64,000 nt of DNA from Sphingomonas sp. Leaf32 (lineage in GTDB: Bacteria; Pseudomonadota; Alphaproteobacteria; Sphingomonadales; Sphingomonadaceae). The DNA lies in the NCBI RefSeq assembly GCF_001421765.1, contig NZ_LMLA01000002.1, forward strand, positions 1 to 64,000. The letters are read 5' to 3'. A model generated the notes under the pieces. The model saw nothing but the letters and a program-made list of their open reading frames with translations. It ran no database searches and had not been told where the DNA came from. A program made the position numbers and the translations under genes. Shown here in pieces: positions 39,784 to 48,569 of this stretch. The stretch's first letter is position 1. Each line of letters begins with the position of its first letter.

Positions 39784-39977
39784 ATCCCAGCGCAGGCTGG
39801 GATCTCCCGGTAATGGAGCACTCTTCTCGCCGCAGGAGGCCCCAGCCTTCGCTGGGGCGACGTGATCGATCGAAAACCGTGTTCGCCCACTCGTTACCCC
39901 GGGCTTGACCCGGGGGTCCGCTTCTTCTCTTCGACGGTCGGTAGAAAGCGGGACCCCGGATCAAGTCCGGGGTGACC
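39784..39977. repeat. Cluster of four palindromic repeat units
   Basis: Four separate hairpins occur in 194 nt: ATCCCAGC/GCTGGGAT (39784-39803), GCCCCAGC/GCTGGGGC (39839-39858), CCCCGGG/CCCGGGG (39897-39915) and CCCCGGA/TCCGGGG (39954-39972). Spacers between them (about 35 nt) also resemble one another. They fill most of the gap between converging genes. Confidence 0.7.
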
Positions 39978-39989
39978 AGGTAGTGAGAA

Positions 39990-41045
39990 CTAAGCCACCG
40001 CCACCCGCCGCCGATCCCCGACCCGGTTCAACCAGTTCTGCGCCGGCCGCTCCACCCCGCGATACAGTAGTTCCGACGACCCGATCACCGCGATGACATA
40101 CAGCCCCAGCACCCATATCGGCGCATTCGTCGCATCCTCGACCAGTACGAGCTTGAACACGAACCACAGCAGGAAGTGGCCGAGATAGGTCGCATAGCTG
40201 ATCTCACCCAATCGATAGATCGGCCACCACTCCAACGGATTGCCGCGCCGGTTCGACGTGATTCCCGCCGCGAGCAACAGACACGCCAGTGCAGCCGGCA
40301 GCGAACGCGCCTCCGACAGCAGCTTCGTCCCCCACGCCGCAGCCAGCAAGACCGCCAGGACGGCCGCGATCACCGCGACGCGGTCACGCCCCTGCCACCG
40401 CAACCACAGCGCGCCGATCGCGGTACCCGCCGCGAACTGGATCACGCAGCGGATGACGGCGAAGCGTTGCAGGTCGCTGCCCAACCCGTCCTGTCCCGCC
40501 AATGGGAGCAGGCCGAACAACAGGATCGCGACGAAACCGATCAGCGCGATGCTCGGCAGCTTGCGCCAGTCGATCGCCACCGCCAGCAGCGGGAAGAGCA
40601 GATAGGCGGCGGATTCGGCGGAGATCGACCAGGCCGGGTCGTTCCATTTCAGCGGATCGACCAACCCCCAGCTTTGCAGCAGCACGACATGCAGCGGCAG
40701 TTCGGCGAAGGGGAACCGGTCGATATTGCGCCCGGTTGCCGCCAGCACGACCGCCAGCGCCACCGCGCAGGCGAGTACGAACAGGTGCAGCGGCCAGATG
40801 CGCGCCATCCGCTTCCACAGGAACCGTCCGGCGACCGGAAGGCCGCCTTCGGCAAAGCGTTTCCCCCATGACAGCCAGATCACGAAGCCCGACAGGAGGA
40901 AGAAGAAGTCGACCGCCAGATACCCCTTGGCGATCGCCGATTCGACCGCCGGATGCATCTCCGCCATCGACCCGCGGAGGTGGAACAGTACCACCCACCA
41001 GGCGGCAAGGCCGCGCGCACCGGTCAGCGCCTTCAGTTCGTTCAT
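39990..41045 (-). CDS. Acyltransferase family 3 membrane protein
   Basis: A 351-residue protein with about ten hydrophobic helices. The N-terminal block L-K-A-L-T-G-A-R-G-L-A-A-W-W-V-V-L-F-H-L carries the conserved His of acyltransferase-3 enzymes, and F-F-F-L-L-S-G-F-V-I-W is the second family motif. These enzymes O-acetylate or succinylate surface polysaccharides. The gene overlaps the O-glycosylation ligase by 4 nt (ATGA) upstream, so they share a message and probably a pathway. Confidence 0.85.
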   Translation of the reverse strand: MNELKALTGARGLAAWWVVLFHLRGSMAEMHPAVESAIAKGYLAVDFFFLLSGFVIWLSWGKRFAEGGLPVAGRFLWKRMARIWPLHLFVLACAVALAVVLAATGRNIDRFPFAELPLHVVLLQSWGLVDPLKWNDPAWSISAESAAYLLFPLLAVAIDWRKLPSIALIGFVAILLFGLLPLAGQDGLGSDLQRFAVIRCVIQFAAGTAIGALWLRWQGRDRVAVIAAVLAVLLAAAWGTKLLSEARSLPAALACLLLAAGITSNRRGNPLEWWPIYRLGEISYATYLGHFLLWFVFKLVLVEDATNAPIWVLGLYVIAVIGSSELLYRGVERPAQNWLNRVGDRRRVAVA

Positions 41046-42394
41046 GCGGTCACCGCCCCCTTCTTCCGCTGGATCGGTTGCCATGCCTGATCGGCCCGCT
41101 TGCGCGCCAGATAGGTGTCGAGGCCGATCTGCGCGCCGATCAGCATGAAGACGAACGGCTGGAACGCGATCGCCACGAAGTTCGCGCCGAACAGATAGAC
41201 GACGTGCCCATTCTGTAGCGCGGCGGCCAGCGGCACGACCCATGCGTCCTCTTCGCCCGCCTTGGCATAGCGCCGCCGCAGCACCTCCATCCGGAACAGC
41301 CCGCCCAGGTTGATCGCCAGCCAGATCAGCAGCCCCGGATAGCCCTGTTCGCCCAGCATCTCGAAATAGGCGGAATGATAGGCGCGCCCGGCATCGACCT
41401 CGAGGCTGCGCTCGACCGTCCGGTTGCCCGCTTCGCCGACCATCGCGACCTTTTCATAGCGGATGCGGTTTTGCAGATAGGCGACGAAGCCCCCGCCGAA
41501 CGGGTTCTGCTTCACGTAATCGAGCGTCCACATCCACACCGCAAGGCGCGTCGATGCCGACGCGTCGGACTGGTACGTCCCGATCGTCTCCATTCGCTGG
41601 GTGAAGGCGGACGGCAGGAACGGCACCGCCATCAGTCCCGCCGCGCCGGCCAATGCCAGATAGGTCAGCCGCCGCTTGACGTCGCGCAGCATCAGCACGC
41701 CCAGCAGGACGATGCACAGCAGTCCCGTCCGCGTCGACGTGCCGACCGGGATCAGCAGGCAGGAGAAGATGAGGGCGTAGCAGAAGGCGCGCACCCGCCA
41801 GTCGGGAGCGAACACCGTCCCGAACTTGCTGAACCACAGGATCAGCGGAATGATCGCGATGGCGACGGTCGAGATGGTCGACCCTTCGTACAGGCCGGCG
41901 TTGTTCGACACCATCAGGTTGAGTTCGCCATAGCCGCCGCCCGATCCCAGCGTCTTGATCCCGCCGACGATGATGATCGACGCCGCCGACAGTACCATGA
42001 ACAGCAGCAGCGACTCGATGCGCAGTTTGGTCCTGAGCGTCAGCGGCAGGAAGATGGCGAAGGCCAGCGCCTTCCACACCCATTCCCATTTGAACTGCGC
42101 CTCGACCGGGAAATCGGCGGTCTTGGTCGTCCAGAAACAATAGAGCAGGAGCGCCAGCATCAGGAACTGGCGCGGCGCCATCCGCGTGTCGCGCTTGTCA
42201 TCGACCGCGACCCACGCGAGGACCGCCAGCCCGCAGGCGATCAGCGAGATCGGGATCGAATTGAGCAGGATATAGGTCAGCCGCTGGGGCGAGACGATGT
42301 CGATATAGACATAGGTCAGTATGAACACGAACGGCTTGCGAAACCCGGCCGCGAACAACAATCCCAGAAAGGCGACGAAGACGAGGTCACGCAC
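41042..42394 (-). CDS. O-glycosylation ligase, exosortase A-associated (Wzy/WaaL-like)
   Basis: A 450-residue protein with about 11 hydrophobic helices. F-R-K-P-F-V-F-I-L-T-Y-V-Y-I-D-I-V-S-P-Q-R is, to my knowledge, the start pattern of the exosortase A-associated O-glycosylation ligase; R-A-Y-H-S-A-Y-F-E-M-L-G-E-Q-G-Y lies in the periplasmic loop. The likely start is the GTG at 42394 (V-R-D-L-V-F-V-A-F-L-G), as in relatives; an upstream ATG at 42442 extends 16 residues without conservation. No exosortase lies in the window. Confidence 0.85.
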   Translation of the reverse strand: MRDLVFVAFLGLLFAAGFRKPFVFILTYVYIDIVSPQRLTYILLNSIPISLIACGLAVLAWVAVDDKRDTRMAPRQFLMLALLLYCFWTTKTADFPVEAQFKWEWVWKALAFAIFLPLTLRTKLRIESLLLFMVLSAASIIIVGGIKTLGSGGGYGELNLMVSNNAGLYEGSTISTVAIAIIPLILWFSKFGTVFAPDWRVRAFCYALIFSCLLIPVGTSTRTGLLCIVLLGVLMLRDVKRRLTYLALAGAAGLMAVPFLPSAFTQRMETIGTYQSDASASTRLAVWMWTLDYVKQNPFGGGFVAYLQNRIRYEKVAMVGEAGNRTVERSLEVDAGRAYHSAYFEMLGEQGYPGLLIWLAINLGGLFRMEVLRRRYAKAGEEDAWVVPLAAALQNGHVVYLFGANFVAIAFQPFVFMLIGAQIGLDTYLARKRADQAWQPIQRKKGAVTA

Positions 42395-42527
42395 CGAAGC
42401 GATCCCGCCCTTTGCGCGGGGCATCGTCGCGCACCCGCTCATCGTCGAGGTCCGGCCGCCGCAGCAACCGCCATGCCGCGATCAGCATTAGCAGGTGGGT
42501 CAGCCCCAGCGAGAAATTGTCGATCAT
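42387..42527 (-). CDS. 46-aa small membrane-linked protein before the O-glycosylation ligase
   Basis: An ATG at 42527 opens a 46-residue frame whose TGA (42389-42387) overlaps the ligase GTG (42394) by 8 nt. The first half is hydrophobic (F-S-L-G-L-T-H-L-L-M-L-I-A-A-W-R-L-L), the second Asp/Arg-rich (R-R-P-D-L-D-D-E-R-V-R-D-D). An N-terminal membrane helix with an acidic-basic tail is typical of small accessory proteins. Below 60 residues it is easily overlooked. Translational coupling is the best evidence for it. Confidence 0.5.
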   Translation of the reverse strand: MIDNFSLGLTHLLMLIAAWRLLRRPDLDDERVRDDAPRKGRDRFGA

Positions 42528-42657
42528 CGGCGCGGGAACCCTAAACGTCACCCGCAACGATACCGGACACGGGTTGATGCGACGTTAAGCGATCGGCGGG
42601 GCAGGGGTCGAGGGCGGTGATTCCATCGATCTTGCCACCAATGTCACCACCTTCGTC

Positions 42658-42677
42658 ATTCCCGCGAAGGCGGGAAT
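42658..42677. repeat. Palindromic repeat ATTCCCGC/GCGGGAAT
   Basis: ATTCCCGC (42658-42665), GAAG, GCGGGAAT (42670-42677) is a perfect 8-bp stem with a 4-nt loop. It belongs to the window's family of short GC palindromes and lies in the 256-nt gap between two leftward genes; it could end the glycosyltransferase message's upstream neighbour or be a repeat only. Confidence 0.6.
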
Positions 42678-42783
42678 CCATACACGCAACGTCGCGGCTC
42701 TATCGTCGACCGGCAGTTACGACCCCTGCGATGTCAACACAGTGCTCTATTTACGCCGCGTCTGCCCTTGCTCGAACTGTAAC

Positions 42784-43926
42784 CTACCCTCGCACGATCT
42801 TCAGATACGCATCCAGCACCGATTGGTTCGCGGTATCCCACCGATACGCCTTCGCCGCCTCATGCCCCGCCAGCCCCATGCGCCAGCGCAGGTCTGCATC
42901 CTCGCAAAGCCGCGCGATGGCATCGGCATAGGCGGGCACGTCGCGCGGCGGCACCAGGAATCCGGTCGCCCGGTCCTCGACCATCCCCACTGCGCCGGTC
43001 GCGCGGGCGGCGACGACGGGCACGCCGGCGGCCATCGCCTCCAGCGTGACATTGCCGAACGTCTCGGTGATCGAGGGGTTGAAGAACACGTCCATCGACG
43101 CGACCGCGCGGCCCAGATCGTCGCCCGCCTGAAACCCGGCGAACACCGCGTGCGGCACGCGCTCGGCGAACCAGTCGCGCGCCGGGCCTTCGCCGATCAC
43201 GAGGATGCGATGCTTGACCCCGCGCCGCTGCAACTCGGTCGCGACCTCGGAAAAGACGTCCAGTCCCTTTTCCAGTACCAGCCGCCCGAGGAAGCTGACC
43301 GCCACCTCGTCATCGCCGATCCCCAGCGACCGCCGCCAGTCGAGATCGCGCATTGCCGGGCTGAACCGCTTATGGTCCACTCCGCGCGACCAGATGCCGA
43401 TGGGGGAGGTGACGCCCCATTCGCGCAACAGATCGGCCATGCCGCGTCCGGGCACCATCACCTGATCGGCGCGATTGTAGAACCGCTTCGACAGCGCGAC
43501 CGCCACCGGCTCCAGAAAGCCGATGCCGTAATATTGCGGATAGGTTTCGAACCGGGTGTGGAGCGACGCCAGCGTCGCGATCCCCCTGTCGCGGCTCCAG
43601 CTCAGCGCGCGGTGGCCGAGAATGTCGGGCGCGGAAACATGGACGATATTGGGTGCAAAGGCTTCCAGATCGGCCCGCGTCTTCGCGGTCAACCCGCGCG
43701 CCAGCTTATATTCGCCGCGCCCACCCGGCATCCCGTATGCGGGCACGCTGACCAGATCGCCGGTCGGCGGAAAGGCCGGCTTGTCGGTCGTCGGCGAATA
43801 GACACGCAGGGTGACGCCATGGTCGAGCAGGTGGCGGGCAAGACGATTGAGCGCCTGGTTCGCGCCGTCGCGGACATAGTTGTAGTTTCCGCTGAACATC
43901 GCGACGCGGAGTTGGGAAGGCTTCAT
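42784..43926 (-). CDS. Glycosyltransferase family 4
   Basis: A 380-residue cytosolic GT-B enzyme. It starts L-R-V-A-M-F-S-G-N-Y-N-Y, and has the GT4 donor-binding pattern I-T-E-T-F-G-N-V-T-L-E-A-M-A-A-G-V-P-V with E-x7-E. It transfers a sugar, probably mannose-like, to a lipid or polysaccharide; the specific product is not readable. ATG 43926 (M-K-P-S-Q-L) is chosen; the frame is open to 44253, but that part overlaps the DUF2945 gene. It is divergent from that gene. Confidence 0.85.
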   Translation of the reverse strand: MKPSQLRVAMFSGNYNYVRDGANQALNRLARHLLDHGVTLRVYSPTTDKPAFPPTGDLVSVPAYGMPGGRGEYKLARGLTAKTRADLEAFAPNIVHVSAPDILGHRALSWSRDRGIATLASLHTRFETYPQYYGIGFLEPVAVALSKRFYNRADQVMVPGRGMADLLREWGVTSPIGIWSRGVDHKRFSPAMRDLDWRRSLGIGDDEVAVSFLGRLVLEKGLDVFSEVATELQRRGVKHRILVIGEGPARDWFAERVPHAVFAGFQAGDDLGRAVASMDVFFNPSITETFGNVTLEAMAAGVPVVAARATGAVGMVEDRATGFLVPPRDVPAYADAIARLCEDADLRWRMGLAGHEAAKAYRWDTANQSVLDAYLKIVRG

Positions 43927-44019
43927 CCGCGTGCCCATAGCGCCGGAACGCCCCGTACGCCACCGGAACGCTTGGCTGCTCCAACGGGTTGATCCCGCCG
44001 ATAAACAGGAGCGGACAAG

Positions 44020-44232
44020 ATGAGCGACGGCTACAAGAAGGGCCAGAACGTCAAATGGTCGTGGGGTAACGGCACGGCCGAGGGCAAGGTCGAGGAACGC
44101 TTCGACCGCCGCGTGCAGCGGACGATCAAGGGCAGCAAGGTCGTCAAGAACGGGACGAAGGACAATCCGGCCTATCTGATCGAGCAGGACGACGGCACCA
44201 AGGTGTTGAAGCGCGGCAGCGAACTCGACTGA
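44020..44232 (+). CDS. DUF2945 (HVA1/TUDOR-like) protein
   Basis: A 70-residue basic protein. K-K-G-Q-N-V-K-W-S-W-G-N-G-T-A-E-G-K-V, then N-P-A-Y-L-I-E-Q-D-D-G-T-K-V-L-K-R-G-S-E-L is the DUF2945 (hypervirulence-associated TUDOR) pattern, an SH3-like barrel. It probably binds DNA or RNA (inference). It stands alone between the glycosyltransferase and radA. Confidence 0.85.
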   Translation: MSDGYKKGQNVKWSWGNGTAEGKVEERFDRRVQRTIKGSKVVKNGTKDNPAYLIEQDDGTKVLKRGSELD

Positions 44233-44270
44233 TATTCCCCTTTCGTTCCGCATCTGCTAACCGCGGCGCC

Positions 44271-45638
44271 ATGGCAAAACCCCAGAAGCGCTACGTCTGC
44301 CAGCAATGCGGATCGGTATCCTCGAAATGGGCGGGGCAATGCGCCGATTGCGGCGACTGGAACACGCTGGTCGAGGATGCCGGCGCGGCCGTTACGCCGT
44401 TTTCGGCGCGGCATAATCTGCAAAGCGGCGGTCGGCCGATCCTGTTGTCGGGTCTCGACACCGATATAGCGCTGCCCGATCGGCTGACGACCGGCATCGC
44501 CGAACTCGACCGGGCGCTGGGCGGGGGGTTCGTCGAGGGGTCGGCGACGCTGATCGGCGGCGACCCCGGCATTGGCAAGTCGACCCTGCTGCTGCAGGCG
44601 GCGGCAAAGCTCGCGCTGGCGGGCAAGGGCGTCGCCTATGTCTCCGGCGAAGAAGCCGCCGATCAGGTCCGGTTGCGCGCGCGGCGGCTGGGCCTTGGCA
44701 ATGCCCTGGTGCAGCTGGCGGCGGCGACGTCGGTGCGCGACATCCTGACGACCTTCGGCGGATCGGCCGCGCCCGACCTGCTCATCATCGATTCGATCCA
44801 GACGATGCACAGCGACCTGATCGAAGGGGCGCCCGGCACCGTCAGCCAGGTCCGCGCGTCGTCGGGCGAACTGATCCGCTTCGCCAAGGAACGCGGCACC
44901 GCCGTCGTGCTGGTCGGCCATGTGACCAAGGACGGGTCGATCGCCGGCCCGCGCGTGCTGGAACACATGGTCGACACGGTGCTGGCGTTCGAGGGAGAGC
45001 GCAGTCACCAGTATCGCATCCTGCGCGCGGTCAAGAACCGGTTCGGCGGGACGGACGAAATCGGCGTCTTTGCGATGGAAAGCGAAGGATTGTCTGAAGT
45101 TTCAAATCCTTCTTCGCTGTTCCTGACAAGTCGTGACGAGAATGTGACCGGCACGGTCGTCTTTCCCGCGCTGGAGGGCACGCGCCCGGTGCTGGTCGAG
45201 GTACAGGCGCTGACCGTCCGCCTCGCCTCCGGGGCGACGCCACGCCGCGCGGTGGTCGGGTGGGACTCAGGTAGGCTGGCAATGATCCTCGCGGTGCTGG
45301 AAGCACGCTGCGGCCTCGCCTTCGCGACCGCTGAAGTCTATCTCAACATCGCCGGCGGGTACCGCGTGACCGACCCCGCCGCCGACCTTGCCGTTGCGGC
45401 GGCGCTGGTGTCGGCACTGTCCGAACGGCCGGTGCCCTCGGACGCGATCGTATTCGGCGAGATTGCGCTATCCGGCGAAGTCCGCCCGGTCGCGCACGGC
45501 GCACTACGGCTCAAGGAGGCCGGCAAGCTCGGCTTTTCGCGCGCGCTCGCTCCTGCCAGCCAGGCGGAAGGCGGCGCGATCAAGCTCTCCGGTTTCAAGG
45601 ACCTGCCGCGCTTCGTGGACTATATGCTGGGGCGGTAA
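44271..45638 (+). CDS. radA: DNA repair protein RadA
   Basis: A 455-residue branch-migration ATPase. It has a zinc finger with four Cys (Cys10, 13, 24, 27; C-Q-Q-C then C-A-D-C), a RecA-like core with Walker A G-D-P-G-I-G-K-S-T (97-105), the K-N-R-F-G-G-T-D motif of RadA, and a C-terminal Lon-protease-like domain (I-V-F-G-E-I-A-L-S-G-E-V-R). Length is normal. It is followed by a palindromic repeat. Confidence 0.97.
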   Translation: MAKPQKRYVCQQCGSVSSKWAGQCADCGDWNTLVEDAGAAVTPFSARHNLQSGGRPILLSGLDTDIALPDRLTTGIAELDRALGGGFVEGSATLIGGDPGIGKSTLLLQAAAKLALAGKGVAYVSGEEAADQVRLRARRLGLGNALVQLAAATSVRDILTTFGGSAAPDLLIIDSIQTMHSDLIEGAPGTVSQVRASSGELIRFAKERGTAVVLVGHVTKDGSIAGPRVLEHMVDTVLAFEGERSHQYRILRAVKNRFGGTDEIGVFAMESEGLSEVSNPSSLFLTSRDENVTGTVVFPALEGTRPVLVEVQALTVRLASGATPRRAVVGWDSGRLAMILAVLEARCGLAFATAEVYLNIAGGYRVTDPAADLAVAAALVSALSERPVPSDAIVFGEIALSGEVRPVAHGALRLKEAGKLGFSRALAPASQAEGGAIKLSGFKDLPRFVDYMLGR

Positions 45639-45682
45639 ATCCTTCACCGTGCCGGGGAGGATTTGCGGTCCGCACAAACTAG

Positions 45683-45713
45683 CCGTTACCCCGGACTTGA
45701 TCCGGGTTGACGG
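45683..45713. repeat. Palindromic repeat after radA
   Basis: CCCGGA (45690-45695) and TCCGGG (45701-45706) with flanking GTTACC and GGTTGACGG form one CCCCGG-type repeat. It is placed 45 nt after the radA stop, so it may also terminate that transcript. Confidence 0.6.
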
Positions 45714-45773
45714 AGTATCGGTGACACCACCACCCGCTCGACAATCTCCCCGCCGCCCGGCATAGCCACCCCC

Positions 45774-46295
45774 ATGGGCCTGACCTCGCTCGACATCGCC
45801 GTTCTTTGCACCGTCGGTGGCGCGGCGGTGCTGGGCTTCATGCGTGGTTTCGTCACCGAGGTCCTGTCGCTGGGCGCGTGGGCGCTGGTCGTGCTGATGC
45901 TCAAGTTGTTCCATACGCCCGTCGCCGCCGCGCTGGTCGGTCCGACCGGCACGGCGGGCGGTGCGGCGACGCTGGCGTTCGCGCTGATCGCCGGTATCGG
46001 CTATTTCGCAGGACGGCTGGTCGCCAACGGCATCGGCGCGCGCACCCGTGCCTCGGTACTCGGTCCGGTCGACCGTGCGCTGGGGTTCGGGTTCGGCGCG
46101 TTGAAGGGGCTGATCCTCGTCAGTCTCGCCTTTCTGCTGCTGCTGCTCGCGGCCGATTTCATCGGTGGCGGTCCTACGCGGCGGCCGCTGTGGATCAGAA
46201 ACGCGCGCACCTATCCGCTGCTGAACGCCACCAGCACCAGCGTCGTCGACTTCATCGACCGCCGCCGCCGGGGCGAACCGGTGTTCGGCGAATAG
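45774..46295 (+). CDS. CvpA family membrane protein
   Basis: A 173-residue protein with four hydrophobic helices. L-D-I-A-V-L-C-T-V-G-G-A-A-V-L-G-F-M-R-G-F and the loop R-A-L-G-F-G-F-G-A-L-K-G are the CvpA (colicin V production) pattern. In enterics the family supports envelope tolerance and is near purF; here no purF follows. Its stop is 53 nt before the IscU-like gene. Confidence 0.85.
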   Translation: MGLTSLDIAVLCTVGGAAVLGFMRGFVTEVLSLGAWALVVLMLKLFHTPVAAALVGPTGTAGGAATLAFALIAGIGYFAGRLVANGIGARTRASVLGPVDRALGFGFGALKGLILVSLAFLLLLLAADFIGGGPTRRPLWIRNARTYPLLNATSTSVVDFIDRRRRGEPVFGE

Positions 46296-46347
46296 AAAAA
46301 GCCGACTTCGACTCGCCACCGTCACGAACGCGCCCTACATCGGTCCG

Positions 46348-46785
46348 GTGACCGCAAACCTGTACAACACCGAAATCCTGCGCCTCGCCGCCGAAACCGC
46401 GCAGGCCGTTCGCCTTTCCGATCCCCACGCCTCCGTCGAACGACGTTCTCCTATCTGCGGTAGCCGGGTGACGGTAGACATCGCGCTGGGTGACGATGGC
46501 CGTGTCGCGGGCGTTGGGATGCTGGTGCGGGCCTGCGCGCTGGGGCAGGCATCGTCGGCGCTGCTGGCCCGTGCGATCGTCGGCACGTCGCCGGCGGACC
46601 TCGCCGCTGCCAGCGACGCATTGGCGGCATGGCTTGCCGGGGAGGGCGACGCGCCCGACTGGCCCGGCCTGATCCTGTTCGAACCTGCCCGCCCGCACAG
46701 CGCGCGCCACGCTTCGATCCGCCTCGCCTTCGAAGCGGCCGCCGAAGCCGCCGCCACCGCCGCGCACCAGCGGGCCGCCGCCTGA
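46348..46785 (+). CDS. IscU/NifU-like iron-sulfur cluster scaffold protein
   Basis: A 145-residue protein. S-P-I-C-G-S-R-V-T-V-D and V-R-A-C-A-L-G-Q-A-S-S-A-L-L contain the Cys residues used by U-type scaffolds; the family version in alphaproteobacteria carries these two motifs and often lacks the third Cys. It would hold nascent Fe-S clusters. The start is GTG 46348. Its TGA overlaps the next ATG (TGATG). Confidence 0.75.
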   Translation: MTANLYNTEILRLAAETAQAVRLSDPHASVERRSPICGSRVTVDIALGDDGRVAGVGMLVRACALGQASSALLARAIVGTSPADLAAASDALAAWLAGEGDAPDWPGLILFEPARPHSARHASIRLAFEAAAEAAATAAHQRAAA

Positions 46786-48569
46786 TGGAACACGGCACGG
46801 CATCGCTGCTCCATGATTTCGCGCCATTGCTGGGCGCAGCATTGGTGTTCGTATTGATCTTCCGCAAGCTCGGCCTCGGTGCCACGCTCGGCTATCTCGT
46901 CGCCGGATCGGTGGTCGGGCCGCAGGTGCTAGGGCTGGTCGGCAATGCCGAATCCAAGCTCGCCATTGCCGAACTGGGGATCACGTTGCTGCTGTTCCTC
47001 GTCGGCCTCGAACTTAGCCCCACGCGCCTGTGGCAGATGAAACGCGACATCTTCGGACTCGGCCTGATGCAGGTTGTCCTGTGCGGGGTCGCGATCACCG
47101 GCGTCGTCTGGCTCGCCACCCATTTCAGCTGGGCGGCGGCACTCGCGCTGGGCCTGCCGCTCGCGTTGTCTTCGACCGCGCAGGTGCTGCCGATGCTGCA
47201 ATCGGCCGGACGTATGAAGACGCCGTTCGGTGAACGCGCCTTTGCGATCCTCTTGTTTCAGGACCTCTCGATTGTCCCGCTCATCACCATCGTCGCTGCC
47301 CTGTCGCGCAATCCGGCCGATGCCGGTGGCCCCCCGGGCTGGCAGCTGGCACTGTGGACCGTCGGTGCGGTCGTCGGGCTGATCCTTGCCGGCCGTTTCC
47401 TGCTGCGCCCGCTATTCCGCCTGATCGGTAATATGGGCGAGCGCGAGATGTTCGTGTTCGCCGGCCTGTTCACCGTCATCGCCAGCGCGGCGGTGATGCA
47501 GTCACTCGGTCTGTCGACCGCGCTCGGCGCGTTCATCGCCGGCGTGATGCTGGCCGACAGTCCTTACCGGCACGAGCTGGAAGCCGATGTCGAGCCGTTC
47601 CGCTCGATCCTGCTCGGGCTGTTCTTCCTTGCGGTCGGCATGATGCTCGATCTGGGCGCGATCGTCGAACGGCCGGTGTTCGTGGTCGGCATGGCGCTGG
47701 CGCTGATCGCGACCAAGGGGCTGGTTATCTTCGGGCTTGGCCGCCTGTTCGGAATGCCGTGGCGTGGTGCGCTGGCGCTCGGCCTGTTGCTCAGCCAAGG
47801 CGGCGAATTCGGCTTCGTCCTGTTCGCGCAGGCACAGAATGCGCTGCTGATCGCGCCGGAGGCGGCGAGCGTGTTCGGGGCGATCGTCACCCTGTCGATG
47901 GCGACCACGCCGTTCCTGATGATGGCGACGCGCCGGTTCCGTGCCGATCCCGACAAGACGCGCGGCGACATGCCCGAAGGTCCGCGCCATGACGGGGCCA
48001 GCGCGGTCGTCGCCGGCTATGGCCGCTTCGGGCAAACGGTCGCACAGATGCTGCTGGCACAGGGGATCAGCGTCACCGTCATCGACCGCGATGTCGAGAT
48101 GATCGAGATCGCCGGCAGCTTCGGCATGAAGGTCTATTATGGCGACGGCACGCGGATCGATCTGCTCCGCCTTGCCGGGGCGCAGGACGCCGCCTTGCTG
48201 CTGTTCTGCGTCGATGGCGATCCGTTCGAAACCGACACGATCGAGGCGATCCATCAGGCGTTTCCGAATGCCGGCATCTTCGTGCGCGCCTATGACCGAC
48301 GTTCGGTCGTCAAGCTGGCCGGCACCCCGGTCCAGGGCGTGTTTCGGGAGGTGCTCGATTCCGCCGTCACCATGGCACGCGCGGCGATGGTCAGCGTCGG
48401 GGTGGACGATGGCGAAATCGACCGAACCGAGGATCTGTACCGAAAGACCGACGCCAAGCGCCTCTCGCAGCAATCTGAAACCGGCGATCTGCGCGAGGGC
48501 CGCGACATGATCTTCACCCATGCCCGTGTGGCTGCCGCATCGGGTACGGTGCCGGACGACGCGGGATGA
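46785..48569 (+). CDS. CPA2 monovalent cation/proton antiporter with TrkA-N domain (KefB/KefC type)
   Basis: A 594-residue inner-membrane antiporter. Twelve or so helices include L-L-L-F-L-V-G-L-E-L-S-P and L-S-S-T-A-Q-V-L-P-M-L, the CPA2 motif around the ion site. The cytosolic RCK/TrkA-N domain starts V-V-A-G-Y-G-R-F-G-Q-T-V at about 407, a NAD-binding GxGxxG variant, then V-I-D-R-D. It exchanges K+ (or Na+) for H+, in KefC-type proteins gated by glutathione adducts. It lies between the IscU-like gene and dgkA with overlaps at both ends. Confidence 0.88.
   Translation: MEHGTASLLHDFAPLLGAALVFVLIFRKLGLGATLGYLVAGSVVGPQVLGLVGNAESKLAIAELGITLLLFLVGLELSPTRLWQMKRDIFGLGLMQVVLCGVAITGVVWLATHFSWAAALALGLPLALSSTAQVLPMLQSAGRMKTPFGERAFAILLFQDLSIVPLITIVAALSRNPADAGGPPGWQLALWTVGAVVGLILAGRFLLRPLFRLIGNMGEREMFVFAGLFTVIASAAVMQSLGLSTALGAFIAGVMLADSPYRHELEADVEPFRSILLGLFFLAVGMMLDLGAIVERPVFVVGMALALIATKGLVIFGLGRLFGMPWRGALALGLLLSQGGEFGFVLFAQAQNALLIAPEAASVFGAIVTLSMATTPFLMMATRRFRADPDKTRGDMPEGPRHDGASAVVAGYGRFGQTVAQMLLAQGISVTVIDRDVEMIEIAGSFGMKVYYGDGTRIDLLRLAGAQDAALLLFCVDGDPFETDTIEAIHQAFPNAGIFVRAYDRRSVVKLAGTPVQGVFREVLDSAVTMARAAMVSVGVDDGEIDRTEDLYRKTDAKRLSQQSETGDLREGRDMIFTHARVAAASGTVPDDAG

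Noticed and set aside
39784-39977. CRISPR array
   Set aside because: The repeat units are palindromes with different cores and lengths and no constant spacers; no cas gene is in the window.
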